Assembly: GCA_946122785.1 (NCBI GenBank)
Contig: CAMGYJ010000008.1
Span: 55,500,963 to 55,564,962, forward strand
Reading direction: 5' to 3'
Length of the DNA: 64,000 nt
From: Linum tenue
Taxonomy: Eukaryota > Streptophyta > Magnoliopsida > Malpighiales > Linaceae
Below the pieces are notes generated by a model. The model was not told the DNA's origin and ran no database searches. It saw only the letters and a list, made by a program, of their open reading frames with translations. Positions 10,994 through 22,698 of this stretch are shown one piece after another; position 1 is the stretch's first letter; every line of letters starts with the position of its first letter. A program made the position numbers and the translations under genes.

Positions 10994-12341
10994 TAGACCG
11001 TTATTTACACATGTTTTTACCCCCGTTCTTACACCGTTTGAGGTGTTGATTCTCGTGTTTTAGGCCGATTTCACGCTAGGTTGTGCTTGTTGGTGATATT
11101 TCAGGTCCTAGTACGTGAATGGAGGCTTGGGAGCGAGTTTGGGGTCGATTGGACGAAGTTCGGACGCGGGGCGAGGTGCCAAGGAAGCCGCACGGGCAGA
11201 CCGGGGAATCACACGGCCGTGCGAAGTGCAATTGTGGTCGTGTGATTTCCACCGAGAGCAAACACGGGCAACTCATAAAATCCACACGGCCGTGCAACCC
11301 TGGCCGTGTGAGAAGCCTGAAGATCGAACTAATCCATACGCTGCGTTTTGACTCGCACGGCCAGTTGGGTGAGCCACACGGCCGTGTGGCCTGCCCGTGT
11401 GGGTCGGGAAACTCTGGTTTTTGAGCCAATTTCGAGCCAAAAGTGGGAGAATCGGATTTTCAGAGCAAAAACAGAGCCCTAGAGAGAGAAAGTACGAAGA
11501 ACACATCCTAGAAGCTATCTTGGAGCTGGGTTTCATCAAATCGAGCTTAGAGATCGTCATAGGAGTGGAAATCATCATCCCGGAGCAGATTTTCCTCATC
11601 ATTATGAGTATGACTACTCCGATTATTGTTTTCTCTTCTCTCTCTATGGAGTAGAACCCTTCTCTCACTTGGGTATGAAGAACCCTAGTTCCTGGTGTTA
11701 GGGATTTGATTGTAATAACTTGGGATGATTATACTGTTTGATTTTAATCGAATGATGCATGTTTATTGAATTGATTGGAGTCTGATCAGCTTTTCTCGAT
11801 TTCTGCTGCAACCTGAGATAGATAGAATCTGATTAGGTTGTTAGAGCCTCTTCATTCGATAGTAGGAGATTGGTTATACGAGAGTTAGCCAGTTTACTGC
11901 TTTGTACTGGTGTTTTTGGCGCCAGTAGTGGAGTTCTGTGTTCATAGCCTCAGCTTTCTATCCCGGTGAAGACTAGTCGTCTGCCGGGTAGTTAGACTGA
12001 GAGGGCTTGGTCAGCTTAAGAGATTCCAAGCTACTGTCGGAACTTCCGCAATCTAATCAACAGTGAATCAACCCAGGGGAATTACAATTGGACCTAATCA
12101 AGGGGCTAGGGGGACTCAATCCCGAGTGACTCTTTCCTGACTTTGAAAACCGAACAATTTACTGCTTTCTTACTGCTTTTGCTTTAAACAACAATCACTC
12201 GAATTAGTTTGCTAGATAATAGACAATCACGGAGTAAGCAGTAGATCTAGACCCCGGGTTGATAATTGAACTTGCCTGTTACTGCATTCCCGGACTGCGA
12301 TTACACTTGGTGGCAGTTTGGTGTTGTGTTTTGGCGTGTCA
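10991..12341 (+). repeat. Solo LTR of the Athila-type family with perfect 5-bp TSD
   Basis: The 1351-bp segment starts TGATAGACCGTTATTTACAC and ends GGCGTGTCA. It is flanked by CAAGA at 10986-10990 and 12342-12346. Both ends match the LTRs at 1855-3266 and 17271-18993. No internal region remains, so it is a product of LTR-LTR recombination. From about 11189 to 11400 it carries repeated CACGGCCGTG-type words, including the perfect 16-bp palindrome CCACACGGCCGTGTGG at 11374-11389. Confidence 0.9.
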
Positions 12342-12421
12342 CAAGACAATTTTGTTGGAAGACCAAGAAGAATGGAGGTGATCGGAGATCAAGATTCTGT
12401 AAAGATTCGTGGTCGAATCTT

Positions 12422-12438
12422 CTTCAAAAGAGAGGGAA
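12422..12438 (+). other. Polypurine tract before the 3' LTR
   Basis: CTTCAAAAGAGAGGGAA directly precedes the TG of the 3' LTR at 12439, as expected for plus-strand priming. Confidence 0.65.
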
Positions 12439-13198
12439 TGATGTGATATCGACTAGCGTGATATTTAATTCCCGTGGTCCAAAAATGAAGATTCATATTC
12501 GACGATTTAAGGATCAACTAGGAGCATTCTTGATGGATAAAATGGAGAATGCATTAAGGATCGGGCCTACAACATTTCTTGGAGCCCAAAACGTCCATCC
12601 TTGCTGCCCAAGTCCTCCAAATGTGAAAAGGGCAAGGAAAGAGATTGCTTAACCACTAAGGAGCTTCCTTAAGCATTAAAAACGTGTTTGGAGATTACTT
12701 AGCTGCTAAGGAGCTTCCTTTGGTCATAAAAACGAGTTATAGTCCTTATTTAAGTAGTATTATGTTTCCTAGTTAGTTTGGGATTTGTTTTCCTATTCCT
12801 TTTAGGTTAGTTTTATGTTTTTGAGACCTCTATAAATAGAGGATGTAAGAGCTACGAATTTTGTACCCAATATTCAATTATCAATCAACTTTCAAGTTAC
12901 AAGTTCATACGAACTAGTTCTTTGTGCAAGCTTCTGTTGAGAGTGCTCCAGGAGTTTCACGTGTCTCTTATCAACTAGAGAACGCGTCTAGTTGTGGCGA
13001 GCTTCTACCCAATAGCGATTGGCCTTATTCACGAGGGGGTGATTGTTTGATTGGTTGCATATACCAATTGGCCTTTCACACGAGTTGGAATCTGTTTGAT
13101 CGTGTTCCATCATTATCTTTTGTTCGAGATCTTGTTCGTTGGAGAAAAGCTTCGAAAACCCATAAAAAGTAGGAAAGCTGCGTACTTTGGTCACATCA
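12439..13198 (+). repeat. 3' LTR of the short LTR element
   Basis: A 760-bp TG...CA LTR. It holds a plausible promoter TATA at about 12831 (CTCTATAAATAGAGG), a perfect palindrome around TATA, missing from the shortened 5' LTR. Its first 290 bp nearly equal 9427-9717. Confidence 0.85.
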
Positions 13199-14430
13199 AT
13201 CCCGAGCTTCAAATTGGAGGAGGAGTTACTAGGCCTACAAGCTACCCAACCCAATTGGAAAAGAAGCGTCGGGTACTACTTTTGTGGGGCTTCCGCTCAA
13301 GCCCTAATCTTCTAGAAGACTTCCTGAAGAACCTACTTTGTTCACAAGTTGAAGGAAACTCACTTCAAGTCAGATAGGGAAGGATTTTGTTGACTTTAGG
13401 AGGAAAGAGACTATAAAATCCCCTTCTATAACTAGTATAAATATGAGACTAGGTTAGAGCTTGCACACACCTTTTACCAGCACTCTGCCCAAGGGGCATG
13501 AGTTAGACAATGATAGAAAAGAGACAAGCCCTACTGGAACTCGAATGGGAAGCATTCACTATCGATGCATGTATCAATGATGATGTTGATGTTGATCTAC
13601 TTATCTATGCATAGCTACTTCGATATGTTTAGGGATGCGAATTCTTTGATGCTTCATGCATCTATTTTTATGATTTAATCAGATGCCTATTGTGTTTAAT
13701 GCCTTTATCATCAATGCTTGAGTTAATTTATGTTGGTATCATCTATTGCTTGAGGTTATCAATGCTTTAATTTTTTATTACTTTAGTTATCTATGTGTGA
13801 GACCTCTATTATGAATGTTACTATATGCATCTTTTATACTACTATCATGGAGACAAGGAAACTAATCTCGTATATTAGGCATCTACTTAGGCGTGTATTG
13901 GAGGACTAGCTACCCTTCTATTTACAAATTAGGATTATGTTTGATTCTTAGATTAACGATGCTATAGACCATCAATTATAGCTTGTAGAGGCCCAAACTT
14001 AATCACGTGCTATCCTAACTTCCTTGTTCTTCATTGATTAGGTGATGATATGAAGTGAAAGCACGCATTAGCTAGTCAAATCTCTATCGTAAGAGGCGCA
14101 TGCAAAGATAGAGAGTGACCTTAGAGGAAGGGATAGGGCATCATAATAGATTATGCATAGAAGCATCTTATTAAGGAGAATGCATGCACATTCTTTTACT
14201 TTCATGCATTCATTGTTTTCTTTGTTTGCATTAGTAGGATAGATCTCGAATTCTTATTCAAGGGCACCTCAATCCGTTACTTTTCTTACATTGAAAACTC
14301 GATCATAATAAGTTGGTTTTGAGTAGTTACTATTGGAAGACCTCATGAAATACGATCCCAGACACATAAGATTATCACTTGTGTTTTCTACATCAGTGTT
14401 ATCCCCCATATTCACATTTTCTGGCATGTC
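13199..14430 (+). repeat. Unclassified LTR-like repeat, copy B
   Basis: No gene is visible. From about 13480 the stretch shares ordered blocks with copies A (8170-9360) and C (18994-19680, opposite strand), including ATGAAGTGAAAGCACGCATT near 14049. The first 180 bp (13199-13380) probably continue the DNA interrupted by the short LTR element. Confidence 0.45.
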
Positions 14431-14934
14431 TACCATCAGGGGTGCCATAAAAAATTTTACATATACAGTTTGATATTTTTATATTGTGGAATTATTCTAA
14501 AAGTATATGAATTGGCCAAACTATCAAGATTTCACAATTAATGTATCCCACCAAATAACCATTCACAATTTCAATTCACTTGATGTGAAAAGCTGGCTGG
14601 TCAATCGTTTCACTGCATAAAATGTTATCAACTTTGGCATTAACAATTGGCAATAGCAAATCAAATCAATTTTCACAAGCAAATACATTAACGAGAACTA
14701 ATTATCTCTTTCTGACTATATATCGTTATCATAAGAATCTAATGATTTTCTCTTATAGTCTGCATTTCTTATTCTTATTGATAAACTAGAATGTATAAAT
14801 GCAGATATTAGTAGATGAAATTAATTTATATGGTTTGTTGTGGTTTAATGATATCACATTTGAAAATTAATATTGAAATTAAGGGAATAAGTATAATTAT
14901 TAACATACTAATATTATTAATTTTTGGGCTTTTC
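14431..14934. other. AT-rich stretch, no feature seen
   Basis: Very AT-rich sequence without an ORF, inverted ends or similarity to the other repeats of the window that I can recognise. Confidence 0.5.
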
Positions 14935-16943
14935 TCCAAATCCAAGGGCGTGTCATGGAACTCCCTTGTTTGCCTCTAGCTACGCTCCTGTCTACCATAT
15001 ATGGTGTATGGTTTGGTGTATGTTTGCAACTTATGACCGACCTGAACCCCCCCCCCCCCCACATCCATCCCTTAGTGGAGCATTCCGACTATGGAGGCAA
15101 CTCCACAGTGTGGAGGACGGGTCCGATTGGTCCTTATTAGCGCATGGACATGCTTCTAGCGCACTCCATCCTGTCCAGTGTCAGATAACCAGGCTAGGTA
15201 ACCCAGAGGGGGAGTTTCCCTTTGCTCCATGAATAAATCACGTGAGATCCTTCATCTCGGATCCGTGGTGGAGACTTCATTCTCCCGGGATTTAGCACAA
15301 GATAGTCTATACCATGTACATGGGCCTTCTCATCACTCTGATTGCCCACTACCTCAGAGTTGACGCCGAAAAATACACTCAGGTTAATGCTTCAGAGATC
15401 TTCCACGAAGGTACTCTAGCCCACATGGGGTCAATTTAGGTCCAGAGGGGTATCCGGTTCATTTTCATACTGTAACATGGTGCACTTTTGAGGCCAGCAA
15501 CACCTTGTGTGGAGGAGCCCGCTGAGGTAGCTGATATCCTTCCACCTCAGACAGTCTTCTTTGACTTATGGAGCTGGCCTTCTTTCTACTCTTCTACTGA
15601 TGTTCGGCTCACCGCCCTGGAGGGAAAGTACTCCTTCTTGGAGACTCGTCTGGACCAAGAGAGGGAGGAGAGACGCTGCTCGCACTTCTTGGAGCAACAA
15701 CTCTTGTCCCGTCATATGATCAATTATAGTGGCTCCAGTTGGGTTCCTTCCACGTCTTGTCAGTTGGAGAGAGATGGGGATGAGAACGAAAGTGATTGTG
15801 TGCCACAAGAATGGCACCATACTACCACCATTCTACTTCTCTCCACCTTGACCCTTTTTTTTAGTGTGTTTGAATTTGAACTCCTTTGCTTTATTTTGTT
15901 TTATCTTTCCTTAGACTATAAATTGTGTGTAATAACTTCACCCTTATGAGTTTGTATTTTTTGGGTTTTTTTTTGACTTCTTGAATGTATCCATGCTTGA
16001 ATGGCACGTGAATGAATGGTTTGGTATGAGAAATATAGTCTCTACCGCACCCCTTATGTTGGTTGATACTGTTTACTAGTGATGTTAGGACATTTGTTTG
16101 GACTCTTTACCCTTATTGACTCAAATTTTTTTTGCAAATCGGTTCTCCTTTTTTACTGTGTTTTCAATGTGAAAAAGAGCGTCTCACATTTTGTGGCAAC
16201 CATGCATAATACTTAGTGAATCCGTTGAAGGATTTATTAAAATCGGTTTGCGCTTTGAGGATGTGTAATGATATTGTTTCCGAACCTTCACCTACTATAC
16301 TCCATCGTCCCTTACACCTCTCCTCCTCATGGGACTTGATAAAGAGGAGACCTCTGCTCTTCATTATCTCACATGTGTGGTGACCTGTTGCTAACTTAGG
16401 ATGATCGCTATAGATCGAGCTTAGAAATGGGAGTGAGCTTTGGGAAAAGATTGTTTAAAGTGATGTCATGATCTTCTTTCATTCTACCCTTCTCCTACTA
16501 CCTTCCATCCTCACTTTTCACCTCTTTCCCCACGTGGGCTAGATAGGAAGTGGATGTTGCTTCCACTCTAGCCATAAGATATAGCTCTTGTTTTGCAAAA
16601 CGGCAGGTGTGATGCCATGAGCGGCAACGTAAGTTGAGTCTCGAAAGTTTGAGATCTTTTAAGTGGGAGTACCACCATCGAGTGCATTGGTTTCAACAGC
16701 TTTTTAGAGTCCCTTCATACACATGTCACGTGTCTTGGCTTCACTATTTGTCATGGTCCCAACTTGAATTGGTGTTTCACATAGAGGTGGGGTGGGATTT
16801 CCTGTCTCCGGTTGACCTCATAAGTTTCTAGTTTATCCCCTACCGATGATCTAGATTGCATACAATTGTGAGAGTCTATCAAGTTGCACCGGTGTGAGCT
16901 AGGTTTGCTTGAGGACAAGCAAATGGTTAAGTGTGGTAGAGTT
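14935..16943 (+). pseudogene. 3' internal part of an Athila-type element
   Basis: Degenerate coding blocks and an untranslated tail lead into an LTR. Around 15310-15420 one frame reads MGLLITLIAHYLRVDAE, and 15488-15949 is a 153-residue frame with a coiled-coil segment (LEGKYSFLETRLDQEREER) and a hydrophobic C-terminus. Such a product after integrase, sometimes called env-like, is known from Athila elements. The tail GCTTGAGGACAAGCAAATGG (16907-16926) followed by GTGTGGTAGAG is the usual Athila pre-LTR and polypurine region. Frames are broken and pol itself is not present, so only the 3' end remains. Function of the ORF is unknown. Confidence 0.6.
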
Positions 16944-17270
16944 TGATTCAGGCTTATTTGTACACATTTACACCCCCCCCCCCCCCTCTTTCCTTGATTG
17001 TTTGACTTGTGATTAGTCATTATTTAGGCCTTTTACTCTAGGTTGTGCTTGGTTGATTATACTTCAGGTCCTAGCAGGTAAATATGGAAAAGGAACAATT
17101 ATCAAGCCACGTGGAGTCAAAACTGGGACAAAGTGAAGAAGTTGCTGAAAGTCATAGTTCAAAGCAGATTGTCTCGGCCAAAATGTGGGTTCAACTAAAA
17201 ACTGTGAGAACTACAAAGTTCTAGGAGCCTGATGTGGAAACAAGTGATGAATTCTATGATGCCCTAGGAT
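16944..17270 (+). repeat. Truncated LTR head (Athila-type)
   Basis: This begins TGATTCAGGCTTATTTGTAC directly after the polypurine tract and is homologous, base for base, to the first ~330 bp of LTRs of the family, but it stops where a second LTR head begins at 17271. It contains a poly-C run at 16973-16986. Confidence 0.7.
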
Positions 17271-18993
17271 TGTATTCGGGTCAAATTGTACACATTTTAC
17301 CCCCTCATTTCTTGATAGTTTGACCTTGCATTTCGTCATCTCTCGACATATTTTATGCTAGGTTGTGCTATTTTGGTACATTTAAGGTCCTAGCATGTGT
17401 GGGAAGGTCGAGGACGAGTTTCGGGACGTATGGAGGTAAGAATGGCAAGAAATGAAGAAAACAGAGAGAACACGGCCCGGAACACGGCTGTGATCTCCGC
17501 CCATGTTCATCACCATCAACCTGGACACGACAGTGTTTCAGGCGACAGACGATTCTTGCCATTTGATCAACATGACCTGAGCACGCCAATTTTCGTTGGT
17601 CGTGCCAGCAGTTGAGTTCCTGAAGACTTTCACGCGCCTCGCGTTCATAGAAGTTATCACGTTCGCCAAGACCGTGATAATCAATGAAGAGGGTGTGATG
17701 TATGCCAAAAATTGAGCGTTTCGTCGAGTTTGAAGGACACGGCCGGAACACGCCCGTGTTCTCTGGCCATGTTAGGGTTTTTCTCGCAGACGGCAAAACA
17801 CAGCGTGTTGGGAAGTGAACATGGGAACACGACCGCGTTCGTGATCGTGTTATAGCTGAAATCTGCAGATGAAGGAAGGAAAAGATAGCTTTTTGGTAGT
17901 TTTTTAGTGTGCAGAATAAAAGAGGGTTTCTAGTGAGAAGTTAGGATTTCTTCTTCAGATCTAGAGAGAGAAAGTGCAATTCAAGGAGGAAGAAGGAGAT
18001 TGGGCTTTCTTCAAGCTAGAGGATTGAAGATTCTTACCTCTCAAGGAAGATTCAAGCAACAAGGAAGGGAGATTGTCATCTCTTCATGGTTCTTTCTCTC
18101 CTTTTGTTGTTTTCTCTTGCCTAGCTATGGAATAGCCTACCTCTTCACTTGGGGATTGTGAAGCCTAGCTTGACATATGAGATAGATTGTATTAATTGAA
18201 TGCTTTGTGTGTGGGTTTGTAGTTAATGCAAGGTTTGAGGTTTTTTCATGATGTTTGGGTTGTGTTCTTCATTTCTCATTACTATGCCAATTTGACCTAG
18301 GTAGAGGAAAACCCTCTTGTTGTTAGGAGGCTTTGATAAGCTAGATTACTTGGCCAATTGAGCCACTTACCTAGGCCAAATTAGGGCAAGCCTCAAACTG
18401 TGATTTAGCACTTTAACTTGGGTGTTATTTTTCCGTTCGAATTAAGTTCCGAGGATTGGTTCTTGAAACCCTTAGTTAAGCGGTTAAGAGAGCTAGGACT
18501 CCTAGCTTATTGCAATCTTTAGCCGAAAAGTTGAGAGAGCTAGACTTGCTAGTTTATTGTAGCAATCCTTAATCCATCCATTGAGAGAGCTAGGGTTTCT
18601 AGTTTAATTGTTTTCCTTAAACAATTGATTAAGAGAGTGAGGTTTCCTTCACTTGTTGCGCCCTCCTAACGGTGTATGAACACAACTTCACACATTTTCA
18701 TTCGGTTTGGTCGATCTTGATTTGTAGTTAGGGGGACAATACCAGGGTGAACTCTTCTCTCATTGGGACCACCTAGATTTACTTTACTTGTTTGTTTATT
18801 TTCTAGTTTTCTTAGTTTTAAACCCAAAATCGATTGCTAGATAACAACTTAAGCGATTGAAATGGGGTATATGGACCGACCCAGGTTTGACAATTAAAAT
18901 ATACTTGCCCTATACTACACGTCTACACCCGACTAGAGTTTATACTTGGACTCTAGTCGGGATTTAAATCGAGGCGTAGTTCGTGGCGAGTCA
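17271..18993 (+). repeat. LTR of an Athila-type element
   Basis: A 1723-bp segment starting TGTATTCGGGTCAAATTGTAC and ending GGCGAGTCA, matching the family's ends. From about 17470 to 17850 it has many CACGGCC, CACGACC and CCCGTGTTC words, as in the other LTRs. No TSD pairs could be found because the left side is another LTR. Confidence 0.75.
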
Positions 18994-19680
18994 GTCATTC
19001 TCTACCTGTGCATGTGCTTCTTGCGATTGCGATTTAACTAGCTAATGCATGCTTTTCCTTCATACTATTACCTAATTAATGAAGAACAAGGAAGTTAGGA
19101 TATCATTACCTTAATTGTGGGCTTCGGTGAACCATAATCATAGTCTATAGCATCGATGATCCAATAGTCAAGCATTGAAACCACTCGAGGTATAAATAGT
19201 TTATCATTCCCTCTATACTCAAGTAGCATCAATGGGGGTATCACTAGAGGATAATTACTCATCAATCTAGGTAATACTAAGCCCAATGCATATAGTAGCA
19301 TACAATAGAATCACAAGAATCGAGGATAAAGAAGAATTCATATTATATAAGCATCAATGACCATCAGATAAGCATCAAAACTAAAGTATCCATCCATAAG
19401 CAATAGGCATTAATATTTACATAGACAAACACAAGCATGAGACGAGATCATAACATTCATTTGCATAAGAATAAACAAGTTCACATCTTTATAAAATCAA
19501 TTTCGAATAGCTACATAAAAGAGAGGGAAGGTATCACAATTGATGATGGTAACGTCTCCTTAGCTACAGGCTCTCCTACGAAGACTAGGCTATCACTCAT
19601 GCAAACTGTACAAAGAATTTGTGTGTTTGTGTGGTCTTACTAAGCTAATGGGTCATGCCCTCTATTTACAAGGCAAGATC
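18994..19680 (-). repeat. Unclassified LTR-like repeat, copy C
   Basis: Read on the minus strand this shares ordered blocks with copies A and B, such as AAAGCATGCATTAGCTAGTT near 19055 and ATCCTAACTTCCTTGTTCTT near 19105. It is cut at its downstream end by the LTR that ends at 18993. No ORF. Confidence 0.5.
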
Positions 19681-20279
19681 CCGACCTAAAACGTCTTAAA
19701 CCGACTAGGAAAGAGTTTTCTAAACCTTGTGGGCTAAGTAAAATTTTCCCACAAGGATTAGGGTTTGGCGGAGATAGGGCGGCGGTAAATCGCTGCTCTT
19801 TTTCTTCGTGGGATAGGTTCCTCTGACCTTGGACGAAGACTCCTTGCACTTTGAGTCTTGACATATGCTTCATAGCAACGGTTGGACCAATGTTGGACTG
19901 CCACTCGTTCTTTCTTCAGTTTGGGCCGAGTCTTCCTCATATGGACTTTTCTTGAGATTATTAAATGACTTATAGTGGTTTCCTCTTTCCTTGACCCTCT
20001 TCTTTCTCACTAAAACTCCATATTCTTTTCTTTATAGATCATTTGGTCCTGAAGAGTTCTCCAATGCTTGATAGAAACTTCCTTAGGTTGCTTTGTGCCT
20101 TCAAAATCATAAAAAAATATACAAAGAAGGCATCAAAGAGTACAAGATTATAGTCTAGGTCTATTAAAGGCTCATTGATCAAATAGTTGTGATTTAAATA
20201 GAAAATACTATTGAAATAGCTAAAGATGATTTGATAGAAGAGGAAAATGTATTAAGAATAGGAGTGACAAACACTATAT
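19681..20279. other. No gene seen
   Basis: Mixed AT-rich sequence. It may extend copy C, but I see no coding frame, inverted ends or clear repeat. Confidence 0.4.
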
Positions 20280-21340
20280 ATAAAGTGCCATCACAGTCAA
20301 ACTGCATTTCACGGGCGCTTGAAGATGTCACGGTTTCAATCGTGACATTTAATCATGGCTTCGAAACTTCTGGGTATAAGTAGGAGCTGAAGCCAGATTT
20401 CAAAGGAGTTCTGGAGAGAGAAAGTAACAGTAGCCTCCTAGAGAGAGTGACGAACAAAGAGCCAAAGGTGGAGATACAAGGCTTCAAATCCCATTTGGAT
20501 TGAAAATTTCCAACAAAGGAGTAAAGATTGAAGCTCTAGGAGAAAAACCCATTAATTTTATGTTGATTTCTCTTATTGAGTTTGTGTTCTTCCTCTTTCT
20601 CTCACTATGGAGTAGAAACCATATTTATTTGGGTGTTGTAGAAATCTAGCTATATATGTTAGATTAGATGATTGACTGATTCCTATGCTTGATTGAACTC
20701 TTGATTATATATAGAATTGTGGTACTTCATAGAATTGGTTTGGGTATTGATCCAACTCTCCAAGTTGTGCTATTATCTAAAATAGAGAATATCCAATTAG
20801 GTTGATTAGAGAAATTTCTCAAATCTGCATTGTTGGATATCCAGTTAGATTGACCGAGCGTGATATCTAAATACAATGTCATATTAGATAATTATCATTT
20901 ATTGGGAATCTAAATTGCATGTCCTTGGTATTCTATTTTGTTGGATGTGAAAACTCTTCCTCCAGATAGTTCATCATAGGTGAGTTTGGATAACTCGAAT
21001 AGGGAGTTCAAGCAGGTTTAGAATTCTCCCCGGTATAAATATTGAGTGGGCAAGGTTGGAACGTCAATCATTGGTCTAATTTGTAGCTAGAGGGAAATAC
21101 ACCTGTGTGAGTTTCTCTAAATAGAATTCAATCAAACTTTATTTGTTTTGCATGTTTAGTTGTTAGTTGAAACCAAACTTTGATTTGCTAGATAACCAAT
21201 AGTTCACAAAGTAAAAGTAGATATGTCGCCTAGGTTGATAATTAAAGATTATTTCCGCTATACCACACCTGATCGGTGGTTGCATTTGGCCTTCGGCTGG
21301 GATGGTAGTTTAGTAGGTATCGAGTTAGGTTGGTCTCATC
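20280..21340 (+). repeat. Decayed LTR of the Athila-type family
   Basis: The order of blocks is that of the family: CACGG/GTGA words near 20310-20350, a GAGAGAGAAAGT block near 20416, GTAGAAACCATATTTATTTGG near 20610 (family: GTAGAACCC..CTTGGG), GGGAAATACACCTGTGTGAG, and the last block with GATAATTAAAGATTA. Sequence divergence is high and the exact ends cannot be set. Confidence 0.55.
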
Positions 21341-21477
21341 AGAAACCCAAACATAGTTTGCATGGTTGATTGTTGGAGATGAACTTGGTGACTTGGGGTT
21401 GCATTTAGAGACTTGGTGTCTGGAGTTCAATTTTGATTTTGTGAACTTGGGATGATGATATTTCGAGGTCGTATTTG

Positions 21478-21735
21478 AGTGAGTTATTTGGGTCCAAATA
21501 ATGAGTTATTTGGACCCAAATAAATCGTTTTGGCAGCATTTTACTTAAATGAGTTATTTGGTAACGAGTTATTTGAAATAACTCATATCCCTAGTTATTT
21601 CGAAATAACTTGTTTGTCTCTCTTCTTTTTCCAAATACCACATGTGCATGGTTTAATCAAACGAGATAGTTTAATCCAATTACTGCTAAAATAACACAAA
21701 AAAACCACATGAACAATTAATGAGTTATTTGACTC
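21478..21735. repeat. Cluster of palindromes built on AGTTATTT
   Basis: 21484-21501 and 21506-21523 form a perfect 18-bp inverted repeat (TTATTTGGGTCCAAATAA) with a 4-base loop. Two perfect palindromes follow, GAGTTATTTGAAATAACTC near 21566 and AGTTATTTCGAAATAACT near 21593. GAGTTATTTG recurs again near 21722. It may be the core of a MITE, but I could not define ends or a TSD. Confidence 0.7.
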
Positions 21736-21852
21736 TCCAAATACCACATTGACAATACCATATAATGAATTTATTATAGTTTTATGTCTTCTACCTTGAA
21801 TCAGTCACGCATTATTTAATTATGATGTATAATGAATTTGAAGTATTTGTTG

Positions 21853-22037
21853 CAAGGATTGAAAAATCATACCGTACCGGCGGTTCAACCGGAAAAACCT
21901 CGTACCGTAAGCAAAATCGATAGGCCGTATTTAGCGTTATGAAATGGTTAAACCCAAGTTAAACCACGATTTCAGTCTAAAATATCATACAACTCACTTT
22001 TTCGGTACGAACTCCGGTATGATATTTCAATTCTTTA
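21853..22037. mobile_element. hAT-type MITE, 185 bp, perfect 8-bp TSD
   Basis: Perfect 8-bp direct repeats ATTTGTTG at 21845-21852 and 22038-22045 flank a segment starting CAAGGATTGAAAAATCATAC and ending with the degenerate complement GATATTTCAATTCTTTA. A related copy is at 46701-46871. Confidence 0.85.
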
Positions 22038-22045
22038 ATTTGTTG

Positions 22046-22562
22046 TAATCTTTTTGACGGGTAGGCAATTAACCAATAAGTAATCGCTAACCGCAGTATC
22101 TGTTGATAGTTAACCGTTAATCTTTGATGAATCAACTAACGAAATTGATTTTCTATATGACAGAGTAATCACTAACCAACCCTAATATCACACATGATTC
22201 TGCCGGGTGTTAAAACCTTGAACCATGGTTATGATCTATGAAGATCCCATCTCGTTTAGACAAAGAAGAGGAAGGCTTTGTGAAATATGACGAACAATTT
22301 ATTTTGTTTTAACAATTTTGTCCACCGGGAGGGGAAGAACATTCCAGAACCAGAATCCACATTCCAGATACCAGAAGTGTTTTTCTTTCTTTTGCTGACT
22401 TTTCTAAACTTCTTTCTTCCACAATGAATCGTCGGTGATACGTTCAGCCATTTGTCCAAACTACGAGCATTCCCACTTGGGCCCAAAAAATGGTAAAATA
22501 CTAATCAAAATCGAATATGTCTATTCCAGGTTTCCTTTCTTCCTTCCCAATCCCAGCTTCCC
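22046..22562. other. Upstream region of the GST gene
   Basis: No coding frame. A TGACG motif at 22288-22292, about 410 bp before the start codon, is the core of as-1/ocs elements that are known to drive many plant GST promoters; a single copy is weak evidence. Confidence 0.35.
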
Positions 22563-22572
22563 TATTTAAATA
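22563..22572 (+). promoter_or_regulatory. Probable TATA box of the GST gene
   Basis: TATTTAAATA lies 127 bp upstream of the ATG at 22699; the intervening pyrimidine-rich leader (CTACATCTCTCTCTGTTTC) looks like a plant 5' UTR. Confidence 0.6.
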
Positions 22573-22698
22573 TTCCACCAGGCACTGCCACTCTGCCGCA
22601 TTAAACCCTCTTTCCCACTTTCCAATCAGTTCTCAGTTCTCACATAGCTGATATAGCTCCCCTTTTTTCTACATCTCTCTCTGTTTCTAAGCGCAAGA

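Larger units (their letters stand above)
9427..13198 (+). mobile_element. Short non-autonomous LTR retrotransposon, itself split by a solo LTR
   Basis: Two LTRs starting TGATGTGATATCGACTAGCG stand at 9427 and 12439, and both end TCACATCA (9758 and 13198). The element is flanked by ATCCT (9422-9426) and ATCCC (13199-13203), a 5-bp TSD with one mismatch. A Met-type PBS is at 9761 and a purine tract precedes the 3' LTR. Inside are only a retropepsin-like ORF and an acidic ORF; RT, RNase H and integrase are absent. A 1351-bp solo LTR (10991-12341) is inserted in the internal region. The element would need another element's enzymes to move. Confidence 0.8.

Noticed and set aside
14924..15232. Proline-rich frame around a poly-C run
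   Set aside because: Created by the homopolymer; no family likeness.
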